Source of the DNA: Seriola aureovittata
Taxonomy: Eukaryota; Chordata; Actinopteri; Carangiformes; Carangidae
Direction: 5' to 3'
Length of the DNA: 64,000 nucleotides
Assembly: GCF_021018895.1 (NCBI RefSeq)
Contig: NC_079364.1
Coordinates: 30,349,201-30,413,200 of the forward strand
Of the stretch, positions 21,880-33,986 are shown piece after piece (the first letter of the stretch is position 1; each line of letters starts with the position of its first letter). Below the pieces are notes generated by a model. That model did no database searches. It had not been told where the DNA came from and worked only from the letters and a program-made list of their open reading frames with translations. The position numbers were made by a program, and so were the translations under genes.

Positions 21880-23090
21880 TAGCATGGTAGCTACACTGTG
21901 GTTAAAGTTAGCAATAGATTTTGATTATAGAAATTGAGCTATGATTTGGGTTAAGGACTGAGGTGTGCTGATGGTCAGGCATAAAACATGTAAAACAGTC
22001 CTATAATTTTCAAGATTTGTAAAATATAATGCCATCTGGGTTATATTTCATAAATATAATGAGAAAACATTGGGTGATAAACGTATCTGCCAAATCACAA
22101 AATGTAAATTGTTCTACACATTTTGGTATGATGTTATACTTGGGCACTCACAGCACTTGGTTAAGATCATTGTGGTACTCCTAGACAACTAGGATGTCTA
22201 TCTGACTCCCTCACTCAAATGCACAAAGGTATTTAATTGGATGCCTGTAAGCCAATCACAGTGTTCCCCATCATCTAAAGTGGACTGCATTAGAGAGCCA
22301 CATCTCCTTTTTCAGCAAGCGTGGCCAACCGTGAGAAAAGGAGGAACAATTTCATCTTATTCTTAAAATACAAAATTTGTGCTTAAACGTGTCAACATGT
22401 AAACATGCCGAGTTATAGTACAAAGTATAATATGAAGAGTGCATGGCTCAAAAAAAGAAGAGAGACAGCGACAAGCAAGTGCTGGAGTTAACGTTCATTA
22501 AATGTAATCGAGGTGAAATTTAGAAATAATCATGATATTGATTTGAAGTCATATCACCTAGCCCCATTATTACATATTATATTCAGCTCAGGGGGCTTTG
22601 AACACAATGCTGAGGATATTCTGAGTAGAGACAAGGGTTAGGAAACACTAGACAGTTTCACAGATGGTTGAGTACAGAAAGCTTGTGGAGACATGATAGG
22701 ATCATCATCATCACACACACACACACTGGCTTCACCCCTTATTATTATTTCTTATCAATAATTTTGTTAAATAATACATAACATATATGGAATGTGTTTA
22801 TTACATGTTTACTGTTGAAAAAAATTAAATTACTACTATACAGACTCTCCGTCCATTGTAATGGACAGATAAAATAACACATAATATAGTATTTAAATTT
22901 TTTTTTTTTTTTGATTGCTAATGATTTATTAGTGCATTTCCACCAAATCCACCACTGCAATCATTTTTTTTTTTTGCGTTGGGAACATAATTGGGTTAGG
23001 AATGGGTTTCAAAAAATCAAAAGCACAAGACATGACATGTTTACTGTATTGACATTTAACTCAAATCGAAATCTTTCTCTAATCTTTCTC
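21880..23090. other. AT-rich intronic stretch without recognisable features
   Basis: Low GC content, with poly(T) runs near 22897-22912 and 22966-22977 and a short CA run near 22713-22726. No ORF with a domain, SINE box or TIR was recognised. Confidence 0.55.
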
Positions 23091-23094
23091 TAAC

Positions 23095-23200
23095 CTTAAC
23101 TAAAGTGTTGCCTAAGGCTAACCACACATGGGACGTAGGATGTGAACCCTGGTCTCCGAAATTAAAGTCTTGGGCTTTGTACACCTACCAACCATAGATC
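23095..23200 (-). repeat. Dispersed repeat with tRNA-like B box, copy a
   Basis: Read on the minus strand, a TGGTTGGTAGGTG A-box-like word is followed by GGTTCACATCC (B-box-like), then GTGTGGTTAGCCTTAGGCAAC. The last segment matches the body word GTGGTTARRYTTAGGCA seen in several other copies in this window. Confidence 0.5.
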
Positions 23201-25300
23201 TACATAACACACATAAAAAAAAGTAGCCTGTGAACATTATCCAGGCTGAGATTTTTCTTTACCACAACATAATTGGGAAAACAAATTTTCACTGGAACAT
23301 AATTTGCATGAGATAGGTTGGCATAGATGTCAATCATGGATTGTGGAACCATCATTATCAACATGTTATTCAAAGTCAGGGTTTGAATTAAGGTGGGGGG
23401 GTGTTGGAGTGGGCTAACCCACCTAATAAGACTTGGACCCCCCACCCCAAACGAGGTACAAACAACAGTTTGTAGTTGGGGGGTTTGAAACAATTACATA
23501 ATGTTCTTACCTGTAATTTTAAATATTTCAAAATATTTCCAATGTTCATGCCTGGAAGAATTCTGCGGCACCCCTAAATTGGACTGTAACATTTCTAACA
23601 TCTCGTGTTTGCTCATGTGTGTCAAACAAGAAAATTGAGACACTAGGTAAATTTAAGTAGCAGTAGCTAACTTTGTAGCTTATTTAATACACTTTACTTT
23701 CTTACCTAGAGTTTCTGAATTAGATTGTGTCATGTTTCTACAGATGAATGGTAAGTTTTGCTAATTTTACTAATGTTGGTTAGATTCTTACTTTTGCCTT
23801 ATGTTACAGTTTAGTTAATGAATGTTAGCTAGCTGATAGCATCCCTTTCATTTCCAATGTTGGCTTGTCACTTCTTTACCAATATGAATTGTCATATATG
23901 ATCTAATTTTAGCGAACACCGGGGCTCAGTCATGAGCAGTGAGACAATGGAGGATTAGTTGTTGTAGGGCACATTTTGACGTCAATATTTAGTGTGGTGG
24001 TTTAGTTAGTCTTTTACCTTTAACATTATTTTTTAGAATCGGTACTCTCTCCTTTTTCACTCAGAAATTCAGGAGTTTTACCTGGTTTAATATTGGACAA
24101 TATTAAAATACATGTGTGCCCAACACCTCAGTTCACTGAAGAATGTGCCTGCGCTGTACTGGGTTCTCTTTCACGCTGGAGAAATAGTTGACACCCCCCC
24201 CCCCCCCTCCGATTGTCATTGTATAATCTGCACTCTGTTCATAGTGATATGAAGTAAGATAGTGTGTCTGTCTCTGTTCAAGGATGGTCCTTGGTGTCAG
24301 ATGCGGTCAGTTGCCTTCATCTTTTAACCCTAACACCACAGAGCCTCTGATGGTAGATTGAGGAAGATGTGGTTGGTGTAAACCTAAATGAACCAAATAC
24401 AAATAAATACTCTGTGTCACCACGCTTTTAAAATGAGAGTTCCTGCAATGTAATTTGATGCAAGGATAAAACACTGCTATCAAAACCACTGACTCCTTTG
24501 AACACTTTTGACCTAACTGGGTACAGAGCTGCCTTCAAGAAAAGCATGTGATGTGTGCACTTGAATACACACACAAGTAAGAGCCCCCAAGTCAGGGGGG
24601 TGGGGGGGTGGGGGTTGACAGGGGGGAAAGGAGCGATGTTCAGCCTTAAGGAGGAGTTGGCCCTGTCAAGCTGTTTCATGCCATCGAGATGCAGGATCAA
24701 CTGCAGGCCTGGCAGACACACTTACACACACACAAACACACAAGAGCCCTGGAGCAGGAGGCTTCTTCTGAAACTTGCTTCGTGTTGTTACGCTGCTGAC
24801 CCCAGTTGTTCCAGTGACTGTATGAATGAAAGTCTAGGAGGGGCCGGCTCAAGCAAACAAAGCCAATCACAATCACAGATTTTAGATAAAACAGAAGATA
24901 ACAAAAGTCCCCCTGGAAAGACATTCTGAAAATTCAAGAAGTCTAAACGATGATCCACAATACTAATACACTCCTCTATTGAGTTCAGTCCATTTTAGTT
25001 ATTTATTAATTAGGCTTTTGTTACACTATATATGCATTAAAATATATTAGGTAGCCTAATATGAGAACAAGAGCCAGTGTAGGGGTCACAGAAAGACTTC
25101 AGTATCAGCTTACAATTGCCCTATTACATCAGCATAAGTAACTGAATCCTAAGAGATAACTAGCTTATAAGAGACCCAATCCCTCTGACTGGCTTCCCTC
25201 TACCTCTAGGCTTGGCTTTGACTCTTTCCCATCCAGCTCAAAGCAGAATGCTCTATGGGTGTGCCTAATGTGGACTCGCTGAAATGTCAAAGCATTATAT
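23200..25300. other. Intronic stretch with scattered low-complexity sequence
   Basis: Contains a C(16) run at 24193-24208, a G-rich stretch at 24595-24627 and a short CA run near 24725-24744. The remainder is unremarkable and I see no gene or element ends. Confidence 0.5.
24595..24627 (+). repeat. G-rich tract with quadruplex potential
   Basis: Five runs of four or more G separated by one to six bases, on the plus (template) strand. Confidence 0.7.
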
Positions 25301-25309
25301 ATCCTTTTA

Positions 25310-25580
25310 TGCACACAGTAGCCCCTAAGGGTTTAATTGACTATGCTGTAAAGTGAGTTTGAGAACCGCAAGAGAGCGAGATGAAGATGAATATGTTTCA
25401 TTAGAGGGCAAACAGAGCCTGATGGCTGGAATTGGCATTGAGAGAGGAGGAAGAGTCTAATATGGATGAGAAATACATTATCCATTCACAGTCCACAATG
25501 AAATGTACAAGCGGAGCTGTCCACTCCTCGGCTAATCACCTTTGGTGAACTTACCGGGGTAGCGATTCATATTTAAAATG
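25310..25580 (+). promoter_or_regulatory. Candidate non-coding regulatory block
   Basis: GGGTTTAATTGAC, TTTCATTAG and GCTAATCACC words occur in 270 bp of complex sequence without repeats. It is flanked on the right by a pyrimidine tract. Confidence 0.33.
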
Positions 25581-25893
25581 TGTTCTTTTCTTCTCCTCCC
25601 TTTTTTTCCTCTTCTTCTTCTCTCCTAGTTAGCCTCTGTCTTGCTCTGAACCAAACAAGGGAGGAACAACCTTCCAACGACTGCCTGGCAACTTCAAATA
25701 CCCGTCAAACAAACAGCAGAACAGAAGACAAGAGAGTAGAGAAGGGGCCCCGCTACTATCCCGCGGCCTTCGTTTACCAATTATACTGAGTACCTGCTGA
25801 CAGGTGGGTTGTCACAGTGTCTGCTTAGCCACCCAACTCCCCTCACATTCCCCCCTTCAACATCCCTTCACGTTCCATCCCGCTCTGTTTCAG

Positions 25894-26001
25894 TTTACCA
25901 CGTGCTGCGGAGAGGAAGCTCCTCGCACCTCCAGGCAAACGGAGGAGACAAAAGAAGGAGGAGGATGAAGAGGAAGATAGCGGAGAGTTTGGCTTCGAGA
26001 G
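25894..26001 (+). other. Exon-like segment on the strand opposite ZNF536 (speculative)
   Basis: A pyrimidine-rich acceptor (cgctctgtttcag) precedes 108 bp of purine-rich, stop-free sequence that ends at GAG|GTGAGG, a good donor. The open frame runs from 25809 to 26066 but shows no domain. It could be an antisense lncRNA exon or a chance pseudo-exon. Confidence 0.15.
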
Positions 26002-26586
26002 GTGAGGCTTTGATTTGGGAAACATTTAAGAGCGACAAGACAGGTGATGGAAAGGTTATGAGGTAAGGCGGAGAGTTAAGGGAGCTCTCTTAAAGGAGCA
26101 ATTCACTAGGTTTTTGAGGGCCAGTGACCAGTGACATGGTTGTGGAAAGTGGAGAAGACAAAGCACATACTAGGACGGTAAGGCCACAGGTGATTTAATT
26201 GGTCATTACTGGGCCCTAACAACAATGAACCACCTTAAACCAGTTTTACTGCTATCACTATGTACGCCCACAATATGCATCACTTGCGTTGCATTGTCAG
26301 AGCCCCAGTACTCGCCTTTGAAACTAAGACCAGCTGAAATTGTTACTCTTGTATCTTAAGGCAGTGTAATATAGTTGTTATTGAAGATTTCTCTGTTAAT
26401 ATTGTCGGAAAATCTTCAAGGAGCCAAGGATATCAAAAGTGGACAACATTAACTGGCTCCAGTTTTTGATCAAATTCCAGTACAACTTTTTTTTCTTTTT
26501 CTTTTTTAACAGTTCTTCTCTCACTTCTACACTCCGTCTCTCTCCTAACAGCTTCTCTTTCCTGAAACAGGAGGTTTGAAGACGGG

Positions 26587-26645
26587 GCCTACCCCCACCA
26601 TCACCACCACCATCACCACCACCACCGCACCCCCCCCCCCCCCCT
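26587..26645 (+). repeat. (CAC/CAT)n triplets and C(15) run
   Basis: CACCAT/CACCAC triplets run into a pure C stretch. In the ZNF536 transcript this is a GGT/G-rich segment. Confidence 0.92.
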
Positions 26646-26689
26646 ATCCATTTCTCCTCTGTCTTGCCGTCTCAGAAACTCAGCCAGCC

Positions 26690-26960
26690 AACGAACACGA
26701 CTGAGACAAAACATAACCATAATGGCTCATTAAAGGGAATGGAGATGACTTAGGCAAACAAAGCAGCCTTCACTGGGCTGTCACCGAAACTCCTGCGATG
26801 GTGCGTCCAAACTCACGCTGGTGACAAGGAGGCGAAAATGTCTTCCTCCCACCGAAAAACTCGCGACGGTTTAGAGTGTTTTGACTGCGCTCGGCGTGTC
26901 TCTATTTGTTCTGTGACAAATCTAATGTGTGCACAGCAGAGTGAAAGACCACTGCGCTCC
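26690..26960 (+). promoter_or_regulatory. Candidate non-coding regulatory block
   Basis: ATAATGGCTCATTAAAGGG is followed by CpG-containing complex sequence without repeats. It is a plausible enhancer; evidence is compositional only. Confidence 0.3.
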
Positions 26961-27272
26961 GGAGAGAGGACAAAAGTGTGTGTTCATCCTCTTCTTCCCT
27001 TCTTTCTTAGAGAGGAGGTGTAATTCAAGAGGTATGACTCAAGCATATGATTCACATTTCACACTTTCATACTCATCAAACCATTCAAAACCCCTTGTTC
27101 CCTGTATGGGTGCAGGGGGATATTGAATTCCTCCTCCTTTTGTTGTTTCATAGTATACTGATAAAAATACACCTTTCTAAAATTCTTGTCTTTTTTTTTT
27201 TCAAAACTAGTGAGCTATGAGTGGCCTGCACTTGACATGTTACCGTGAGAACAGCGCTCTCACTAGTAATCA

Positions 27273-27301
27273 CCCACACACACACACACACACACACACA
27301 A
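27273..27301 (+). repeat. (CA)n microsatellite
   Basis: A 29-bp CA run. Confidence 0.93.
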
Positions 27302-27339
27302 AATCCTGCATCACATCTCCACTATGTTTGCCTGGACCG

Positions 27340-27530
27340 GCCACGGGCCAGCGCTACATCCGCAAATGTCCATGACTGAGAAAGTGACTGAGTGATAGCT
27401 TTGAATGAGTGATTAAATTACAACATTGGTCGGTCGGCCGAGCGTTGGGTTTTTCCTCACTGGCCATTAGCTGATACGGCGTTAACAGTTTCTGGCATGT
27501 CATCGGGGAGCGTTCACAGCAGATCCACAA
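27340..27530 (+). promoter_or_regulatory. Candidate non-coding regulatory block
   Basis: GTGATTAAATTACAAC and CCATTAGCTGAT words, CpG-containing GGTCGGTCGGCCGAGC, and no repeat signature. Confidence 0.28.
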
Positions 27531-27829
27531 CAGTTTTCAACTACTGCATTTCCTCAAATAGTGACTGGGGCTTTTATTTACCTCTAGTGAAGAAGTTAAT
27601 AGGGCTTTCAACAGGACAGAGTTTCAACTCTTACCCGTTTATAAAAGCCAATAAAACTGTTAGATATCCACATCTTGCATGATACGAACACTCAACACTG
27701 TCACCTACATATTTTTTAAAGACATTTCTAAACTGCAACAGCAAATAGTATGAGGACACATAATCTGGCTGGATTATGTGCAGAGGCAACATATTCTTTT
27801 GGATGAATGAAGCGTTACAGTGGTGGACT

Positions 27830-27935
27830 CACCAGGAAGTGGTTGGGTGGATGGCGTACAAAGTGCACGACAGTCACACCAGTCAAACCAGGATTCACAT
27901 CCACAGTCCTGTCTGTGGTTAAGACTAACAGATTA
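27830..27935 (+). repeat. Dispersed repeat with tRNA-like B box, copy b
   Basis: GGATTCACATCC is followed by ACAGTCCTGTCTGTGGTTAA, nearly identical to 30440-30467 and to the reverse complement of 44677-44700. Confidence 0.6.
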
Positions 27936-28239
27936 CACATAACCATGGAACGTTTAATAACGGCGTGGTCACATTTGGATATTGCACTGCAAGGTTGGGC
28001 ATTTTGGCATAAAACTAATGGGTTGTCTGTGAATATTTTACTGATATTTCTCAGTATCAACGTATTTGCAACTTGCTGAATATGTCAATTAACAACATAT
28101 CCTCCTTACGTTACTAGAAAATGTCACAATGCAAAATTTGCTGCTGCAGCGTAGAAAGAAACATCATTTTTAGGAGGCAGGGTTTATTGAGAAAGACAGT
28201 GTGTCTTCCACACCAAGTTCATGCCCTGGGATAAATGGG

Positions 28240-28540
28240 AAACAAGTGGCAATCAATGAGCAGGGTGTATTCTGTAAACTCTATCTTGTTGTCTTACACT
28301 CTAATGAAGCTCTTTGAAAATGTTTCTCACTTTTTTTTTTTTTTTTCTGATTGAAGCTCGTCTGTACAGCTAATCCCATAGGCTGCCACTGACCCAGCAC
28401 CTACTGCAGTGAAAGCACAGTCGTATCTACTTAGCAATCCCCCAGTAATTAAGGAAGGCCCGCACCATGCCTAAACCTCTCCCTGACACGGTGTTGTGTC
28501 TGCACAGCATGGAGGCAAGGAGTCATAAGAAGCTTAAGGC
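28240..28540 (+). promoter_or_regulatory. Candidate non-coding regulatory block, split by poly(T)
   Basis: Complex sequence (TCTAATGAAGC, CAGCTAATCCC, AGTAATTAAGG) interrupted by about 16 T at 28331-28346. Confidence 0.28.
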
Positions 28541-28554
28541 TCATGTACCTGCCG

Positions 28555-28558
<4 letters not shown>

Positions 28559-28588
<30 letters not shown>
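28559..28588 (+). repeat. (GT)n microsatellite
   Basis: A pure 30-bp GT run. Confidence 0.94.
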
Positions 28589-28590
<2 letters not shown>

Positions 28591-28599
28591 TTCAAGAAT

Positions 28600-30380
28600 A
28601 GACAGACAGATTAAAAAAAATGATTGGAAAAGTAGAATTAACCACCTTTAGTGCTTTCTTAATTACTGAAGTCCACCTTTGTGTGAGCAGTACTATAAAT
28701 ACCCTCCAAAACACAAGTGGCCCTGAAAATCCAACTTGTAAATGAGCGAACACACGCACACACACACACATTCAGTACACTCGCGCACACATACACACCC
28801 ACTTCGTAGGATGACCAAAAACTGAACCCGGCACTTCTCAGAAACTGGGCCAAACCATATGTCCTTCTGCATATTTTGGGATCAGACTAATTCATTTTGA
28901 TGACAGCATAAAAAATGATGTCTTCAAAAAAAAAAAAAAAAGAAAGGAAGAAGAGAGAGAGAGAGAGGAAATTTGAAGACAGCAAGAACAGAAGAGACGG
29001 AGTAAAGTGCCATGGGGAATAGATGTGATGAATCCAGGTCTTAGGGGGAGTTCCAGGAGAGTGAAATAAGGTTGAACTTCAACAGGATGAGCATCCAGGG
29101 CAACGTTACAATAAGAGTAGATTTTTTTTCGACAGTGATAAAATGATCTGTAATTAGGACAAACAGCACTAAAAGCAAGTTCAGAGGCATTTTCTCTTTC
29201 TTTTTCTTTTCAGTTCGGGTGCGTAGCGGCTTTGTGTGGATTCCCAGGATGGCAAGAGTTGAAAGAGACAATTAAAAATGAGAAAGAATAGGAGATGGAA
29301 AGACACAGAGACAGTATGTTCTTTAAGAGACAGAACTGTGGCAAGGCATCATAAGGCAAGGCATGAAAAAAAAAAAGAATAAATAAAGATAAATAAATGA
29401 AAAAAAAAAGTCACAACAAGTGTTCCCCAACACAAATGTCCCTTCAAACAGCGCCGCAAAAAAAAAATAAAAATGGTTGAGGCAGCAAGCTTTAAACAAA
29501 GAGGTGAGCTGATGTGACAAGCTTAGTTTTATAAAGCTGTGTTAGATACAACATGCTGTTCCTGTTTATTCTCCTTGTATGTGTTGAGACAGCACCCTCA
29601 CAGAATCAATGTGATAAATACCATCGTAGTAAAACAGATTGATTCATATGATTGTTTAATAAACTGTAAAAATGTAGTATGACCAGCATGAGAGGAAGGA
29701 ACTAAGGATGAATCCAGTAAACACACACATCGAGTCTGTAATAGTAGAAGTAAATAGTAAAAACTGTTATTCCAACAGGAATTCAACAGTTAGAGAGATA
29801 CATTAGCATGTTAGCTACAAATAACAGAACTGTGTCTGTTGCAGCTGATGCTTGATTTGAAGTTGTGAACCTAAACATTCTGGCTCATTCTGGCCCAAAG
29901 GACAATATACATCTGATTTTGTATTGATAGATTCATGAGACGGTCGTCTGAACGCTGCTTTTACACAGCTCTCTAAGTGACAAAAACATGAGCAGAAAAT
30001 GACAGAGGTGGAAAGTGATTGAGAACATTTAATCAAGAACTGAAGTTAAAGGAGCTCCCCAGTGGCTCTGCATGGTCAGCTCAGAAAATCCTACCTGCTA
30101 ACAACCGAAACTACTAATGGCAAACATTTCCCAGCTCATGTGAGTGGAAAGAGTTGAAACTTGCTCAATAATTTTAGGTTTTAAATAGTGTTAAAATAAC
30201 CAGAGCACACTGAGGGATGTTTGTGATATAGTCACAAAATTGAATCTATTGATTCGTGTACATGGACATGAATCTTACATGTTCCATGTCGGTTCACACG
30301 TCTTTTTTATGACACTTATCACAAGTTTCAAACTAATAATTTTAAAGAATATCTTTTGAAAGAATGAAGCGAGACATTCA
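28600..30380. other. Intronic stretch with poly(A) and short CA runs only
   Basis: A-rich patches at 28925-28942, 29366-29376, 29400-29410 and 29458-29468, and a CA patch at 28752-28770. Nothing else recognisable was found on either strand. Confidence 0.55.
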
Positions 30381-30384
30381 TTGA

Positions 30385-30520
30385 CGGCAGCGCAGTCACA
30401 AAGAGGTGGTTGGGGTGGATGGGACACCACAGAACGAGGTTCAGATCCACAGTCCTGTCTGTGGTTAAATCTAGGCAACAAAAGCACTTTGTTGAAAGTC
30501 TAAGACTTTTTCTAGCTCCA
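30385..30520 (+). repeat. Dispersed repeat with tRNA-like B box, copy c
   Basis: GGTTCAGATCC is followed by ACAGTCCTGTCTGTGGTTAA and ATCTAGGCAACAAAAGC. Upstream, GTGGTTGGGGTGGATGG also matches copy b (GTGGTTGGGTGGATGG), so the two share about 100 bp. Confidence 0.65.
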
Positions 30521-30699
30521 CGACAGCACAGAGACACACCATCACAAGTGTGAGTGTGAAACTCACATGTGCACCATCACTGGACGACCACGGCTGGAGC
30601 GAGACAGGGAAAGGGCGAGAGGATGAGACACTCCTCTCATATCATCAAATCAAGCAGAACACACCGACCTGTGGAGCCACCGGACAGCAGCTAGACACA

Positions 30700-31035
30700 T
30701 GCTAAACTATGGTCCTTTAAGTACAAATTTGAAGTATTTGTACTAACATTTTATGCTACTTTTATACTTTTACTACATTTGTGTGACAGCTATAATTACC
30801 AGCTACATTGAAGATACAGATTTGACATACATAAACATATATTCAATTTGCAAAATATATATTATCCAGCAAAACTGTTCAAATTAGTTCCACCTCAACC
30901 AGTTTAAACTTTGAAATGCATCGTTTCTTTTTGAGACATAAAACATCAGTAAATAGACAACACAGTAAAATGAGTACTGTTAAAATCGAAACATGTAGAT
31001 AATGAGTACTTTTACTTTTTTTTACTGTACACTCA
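30700..31035 (+). repeat. Dispersed repeat of the 'ACTTTTACTACATT' type
   Basis: TGTACTAACATT, CTACTTTTATACTTTTACTA and GAGTACTTTTACTTTTTTTT resemble a widespread fish non-autonomous element. No clear terminal repeats were defined, so boundaries are approximate. Confidence 0.4.
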
Positions 31036-31529
31036 CTGTAGTGATTCCAAAACTAATTTAAAAAAAAATCCACTAGGCGGATTTGAACCGGAGATTCATA
31101 TTGTGTTTAATTCAGTCTTCTCCAATCTGAAGTCAGTACAATTATGTCAGAAAACATAACATAATTGTCTTTCAGTTGACAAGAACTAAAAATACAGACA
31201 ATAGCTTTGAGATGAACAGAGGCAAAAAAAAAAAGGAGGAGAGAAAATGTTTTGTCCTTCAGCCGTGTTTTCACTCCACTTTCCCACCCCACGCCAGTGA
31301 CTGCAGAATAAACGGATATGTGAATTAAACCCCATTGTTTTAAAAAAGATCTGCAGCTAAATTTAGGCGGCGCTCTTGTTCCCCCCTCGATGTGAAAGAA
31401 TGTGCCAGCTATGTTATGTTTGTGTGTTTTATTTTCTCCCTTTCCTTTATCCTCCACCGTCATCTCGGGCTACATACATTCTCCTGTTGTTTGAACAAGT
31501 GTGAGTGGTGTATCTGCGCAAGGCAAAGG

Positions 31530-31572
31530 GAAAAAAAAAAGACACAAAAAAAAAAAAAAAACACATACACAC
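31530..31572 (+). repeat. A-rich tract and CA run
   Basis: Poly(A) runs with GACAC spacers, followed by CACATACACACAC. Confidence 0.9.
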
Positions 31573-31674
31573 ACATATAGTTCAGCCAGGCGATTTTTGC
31601 AATTAGAAAAGACACAAAAATAATTATTCTGCAGTGCAGTCAGTCGACATATCCTGAGTCGATGATGCACGGAT

Positions 31675-31990
31675 CACGTGTTTAATAAAAAAGGTTAATC
31701 AGTTGTTAATCAGAGGATTAATAACTTGTTATTTTCTTTACAAAACCATTAATATTATGCCATAAATATTTAATGTTGATAGGTCTTTTTTTTTTTTTTT
31801 TTTGTGGGAGTGACAGCGTGGGGGTGGGGTGATATGTGCTTGATGATGCAGGGCAGAGTTAGCTATATTCAGGCATTAATGTGCATTAATCATGCTTTGG
31901 TGAAGACAAATAAATTCATTCATGTTTATTAATACAACCTTGGAGAAAACAATACTCTTTACATTATTCACTGAGTTATTAATAAAGGAT
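31675..31990 (+). promoter_or_regulatory. Candidate non-coding regulatory block rich in ATTAAT/TTAAT words
   Basis: GGTTAATCAG, TGTTAATCAG, GGATTAATAAC and CCATTAATATT occur within 80 bp. After a poly(T) run (31783-31803), GGCATTAATGTGCATTAATC and TTTATTAATAC follow. The near-regular recurrence of TTAAT words suggests clustered homeodomain binding. Confidence 0.4.
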
Positions 31991-32097
31991 TTATGAACAG
32001 GAGGACCACAGGACAGAGACTGGGGGATAAAGGGAGAGGAGGCTGGGGAGAAAGAAAAGAGAAAAAAAAAGAAGGGAAGAAACGAGGAAAAAAGAGA

Positions 32098-32270
32098 GAG
32101 AGAGAGAGAGAGAGCAGAGGAGGGACAACAGAGTCACAAAGCCAGGAGCAAAAGTTCATTAATGTTTAGGATGGAAGGGGGCACGTTTTAGGGAGGGGAT
32201 GAGATATGTGTGTGTGTGTGTGTGTGTTTGCGTGCCTGCTTGTGTGTATGTGTGTGTGTGTGTGAAGTCT
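32098..32270 (+). repeat. (GA)n and (GT)n microsatellites
   Basis: GA run at about 32093-32115 and interrupted GT runs at 32206-32265. The intervening TTCATTAATGTTTAGG is unique. Confidence 0.9.
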
Positions 32271-32289
32271 ACCGCTGGAAAGCTGGGGG

Positions 32290-32500
32290 TTAAACACAGA
32301 TTTTCTGCCCTCACTCTTTTTCTCCTTAACAAATTACCCTGCCCGTTTGCTAATCAAAGCAAAACAAATATTGCTTTTCATTCGCTCCATTTGTTTGAAT
32401 GAACATACAGACATTCCCAAAATACTCATTCCCAGCTCAAATGTAATTAAATTGTGCCTTTAGTGAAAACATGCAGTGGTACTCCAATTAGTTGTGTTTT
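32290..32500 (+). promoter_or_regulatory. Candidate non-coding regulatory block
   Basis: TGCTAATCAAAG, ATGTAATTAAATTG and CCAATTAGTTG words in complex sequence between a GT array and a G-rich tract. Confidence 0.33.
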
Positions 32501-32591
32501 TGTCGCCGGGTAAAGACGGAGAATGGCAGTGGGTATGCCCCGGGCACCTTGGTGTCCCAAAATGGAAGTAACGTCTTGATGGGTGGGTTAG

Positions 32592-32630
32592 AGGGGGTGG
32601 GGTGGGGGGGGTGGGGGGGGTGGGGGGGGT
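32592..32630 (+). repeat. G-rich minisatellite with quadruplex potential
   Basis: Runs of 4-8 G separated by single T residues. It is on the plus strand, that is the template strand for ZNF536. Confidence 0.85.
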
Positions 32631-33072
32631 GTTTGTTATGCGGTGTTTGGGTGTATAGGGCTGAGTGCAATGACAGAAAGAACGTGTTTGCAGAGTTGGT
32701 GGGTGATTTAGTGATCCGATGATACTTTATTTGTTGTGCTGTGAATACGATATGACCGGCGCGGCGGTGTCCTTGTGACTCAGGAGACCGTCCTCACAGA
32801 AGAAGTGGCCGCATAAGTTGTTTGTTTGAGCGCTTCTATATGACCCAGAGTTGGGTTGTTTTAACCATGAGGGGCGTTTTGGTTTTTTGGGGGTTTTTTT
32901 GTATCAGTAGAATATCCACTTGTAGTGACTATAGTAGTATTACACTTACTTATGGTTGTGTTAAGACTCTTGGTTTAGATTAGAGAAAGATCCCAGTCTG
33001 CCTTGATACAGAACAACTTCAGTTTATTTATTATTATTATATTACTTATTTGTAGACTTATGGTATAGCTAG

Positions 33073-33250
33073 GCTGGGGCACCCCGGTGGCTTGCTTAGT
33101 ATAGCACATATCGTTTAGGCTCAGCCCTTACTGCAGAAGCCTGGGGTCATATCCGACTCAGGCCCTTTGCTGCATGACATCCCCTCTCTCTCTCTTCCCT
33201 AACTTTCCTGTCTCTCTTTCACTGTCACTATCGCAATAAAGCCAAAAACG
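33073..33250 (+). mobile_element. tRNA-derived SINE (fish 'GGCCCTTTGCTGCATG' type)
   Basis: The head GGTGGCTTGCTTAGTATAGC resembles a decayed tRNA A box and GGGTCATATCC a B box. The body GGCCCTTTGCTGCATGACAT, a CT-rich stretch and the tail CAATAAAGCCAAAAACG match a SINE type I recognise from perch-like fishes. It is diverged and presumably inactive. Confidence 0.75.
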
Positions 33251-33289
33251 GTATGGTTAGGCTAAGGAAGTAAAAACACTGTAGTTACA

Positions 33290-33470
33290 GCTCATAAAAA
33301 GGTGGAGATTAACCACAGTCTGTTACAGGAAGTGACCCCACCTTGACCTACACGACCTCACGTTCTGCCTTGCTACACAAAGGGGACAAGACTTTTTTTT
33401 TTTGCATTGGCACCTAACGTCGGTTTGATTCCCAGTCAGATTAAACTATGTGTCGCATGTAGTTTCAACA
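33290..33470 (+). other. Possible further fragment of the B-box repeat family
   Basis: GGTTTGATTCCCAGTC and upstream CAAAGGGGACAAG resemble the B-box-bearing dispersed family, with a short poly(T) at 33391-33402. The match is weak. Confidence 0.25.
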
Positions 33471-33629
33471 TCAACTGTGATCTGTAAGGACAAAGGAGAG
33501 TGGAGGGACACGTGCTACCAGCCATCCATTTGTAAATCCATCTTCTAATCATTGCTTTCTCTCTTTCTTCCTTCTTAAATGCCGTCATTTTCTTCTCTTC
33601 TCTTTTTCTTTTTTCTTTTTGTCTTAAGC

Positions 33630-33830
33630 TCCAAATTGTGTTTTTATTGAAGGTCTATAGGGATCGCTCGGCAAAATGTCATCCATCAAGCTGTCGATGA
33701 ATCCATCCTTTCATTTAATGATCAGCCTACCTGATATGCATTTTACATGGCTCCATATACCTATAATGGGAATCAATGGAAAGCAAATAAAGCTGGAAGC
33801 CAGTAAGCTGCATGTCTGACGGATGGATGT
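33630..33830 (+). promoter_or_regulatory. Candidate non-coding regulatory block
   Basis: TTTCATTTAATGATC and CCTGATATGCATTTTAC (POU/homeodomain-like) and GCAAATAAAGC occur in 200 bp without repeats. It is one of the cleaner candidates. Confidence 0.37.
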
Positions 33831-33986
33831 GGACGCCGGGTATTTGTCAATACGCACAGCTCCACTCTTAGCCGCGTGGCTTTGTACTATATACGCCTGG
33901 ATGAGTGTGGCTGCAAAGGTGGCTCACTGCGGGTTAGAGACTGGCTTACATGTGAGTCTGTACAATCCCACTACATTCTTTGTCTT

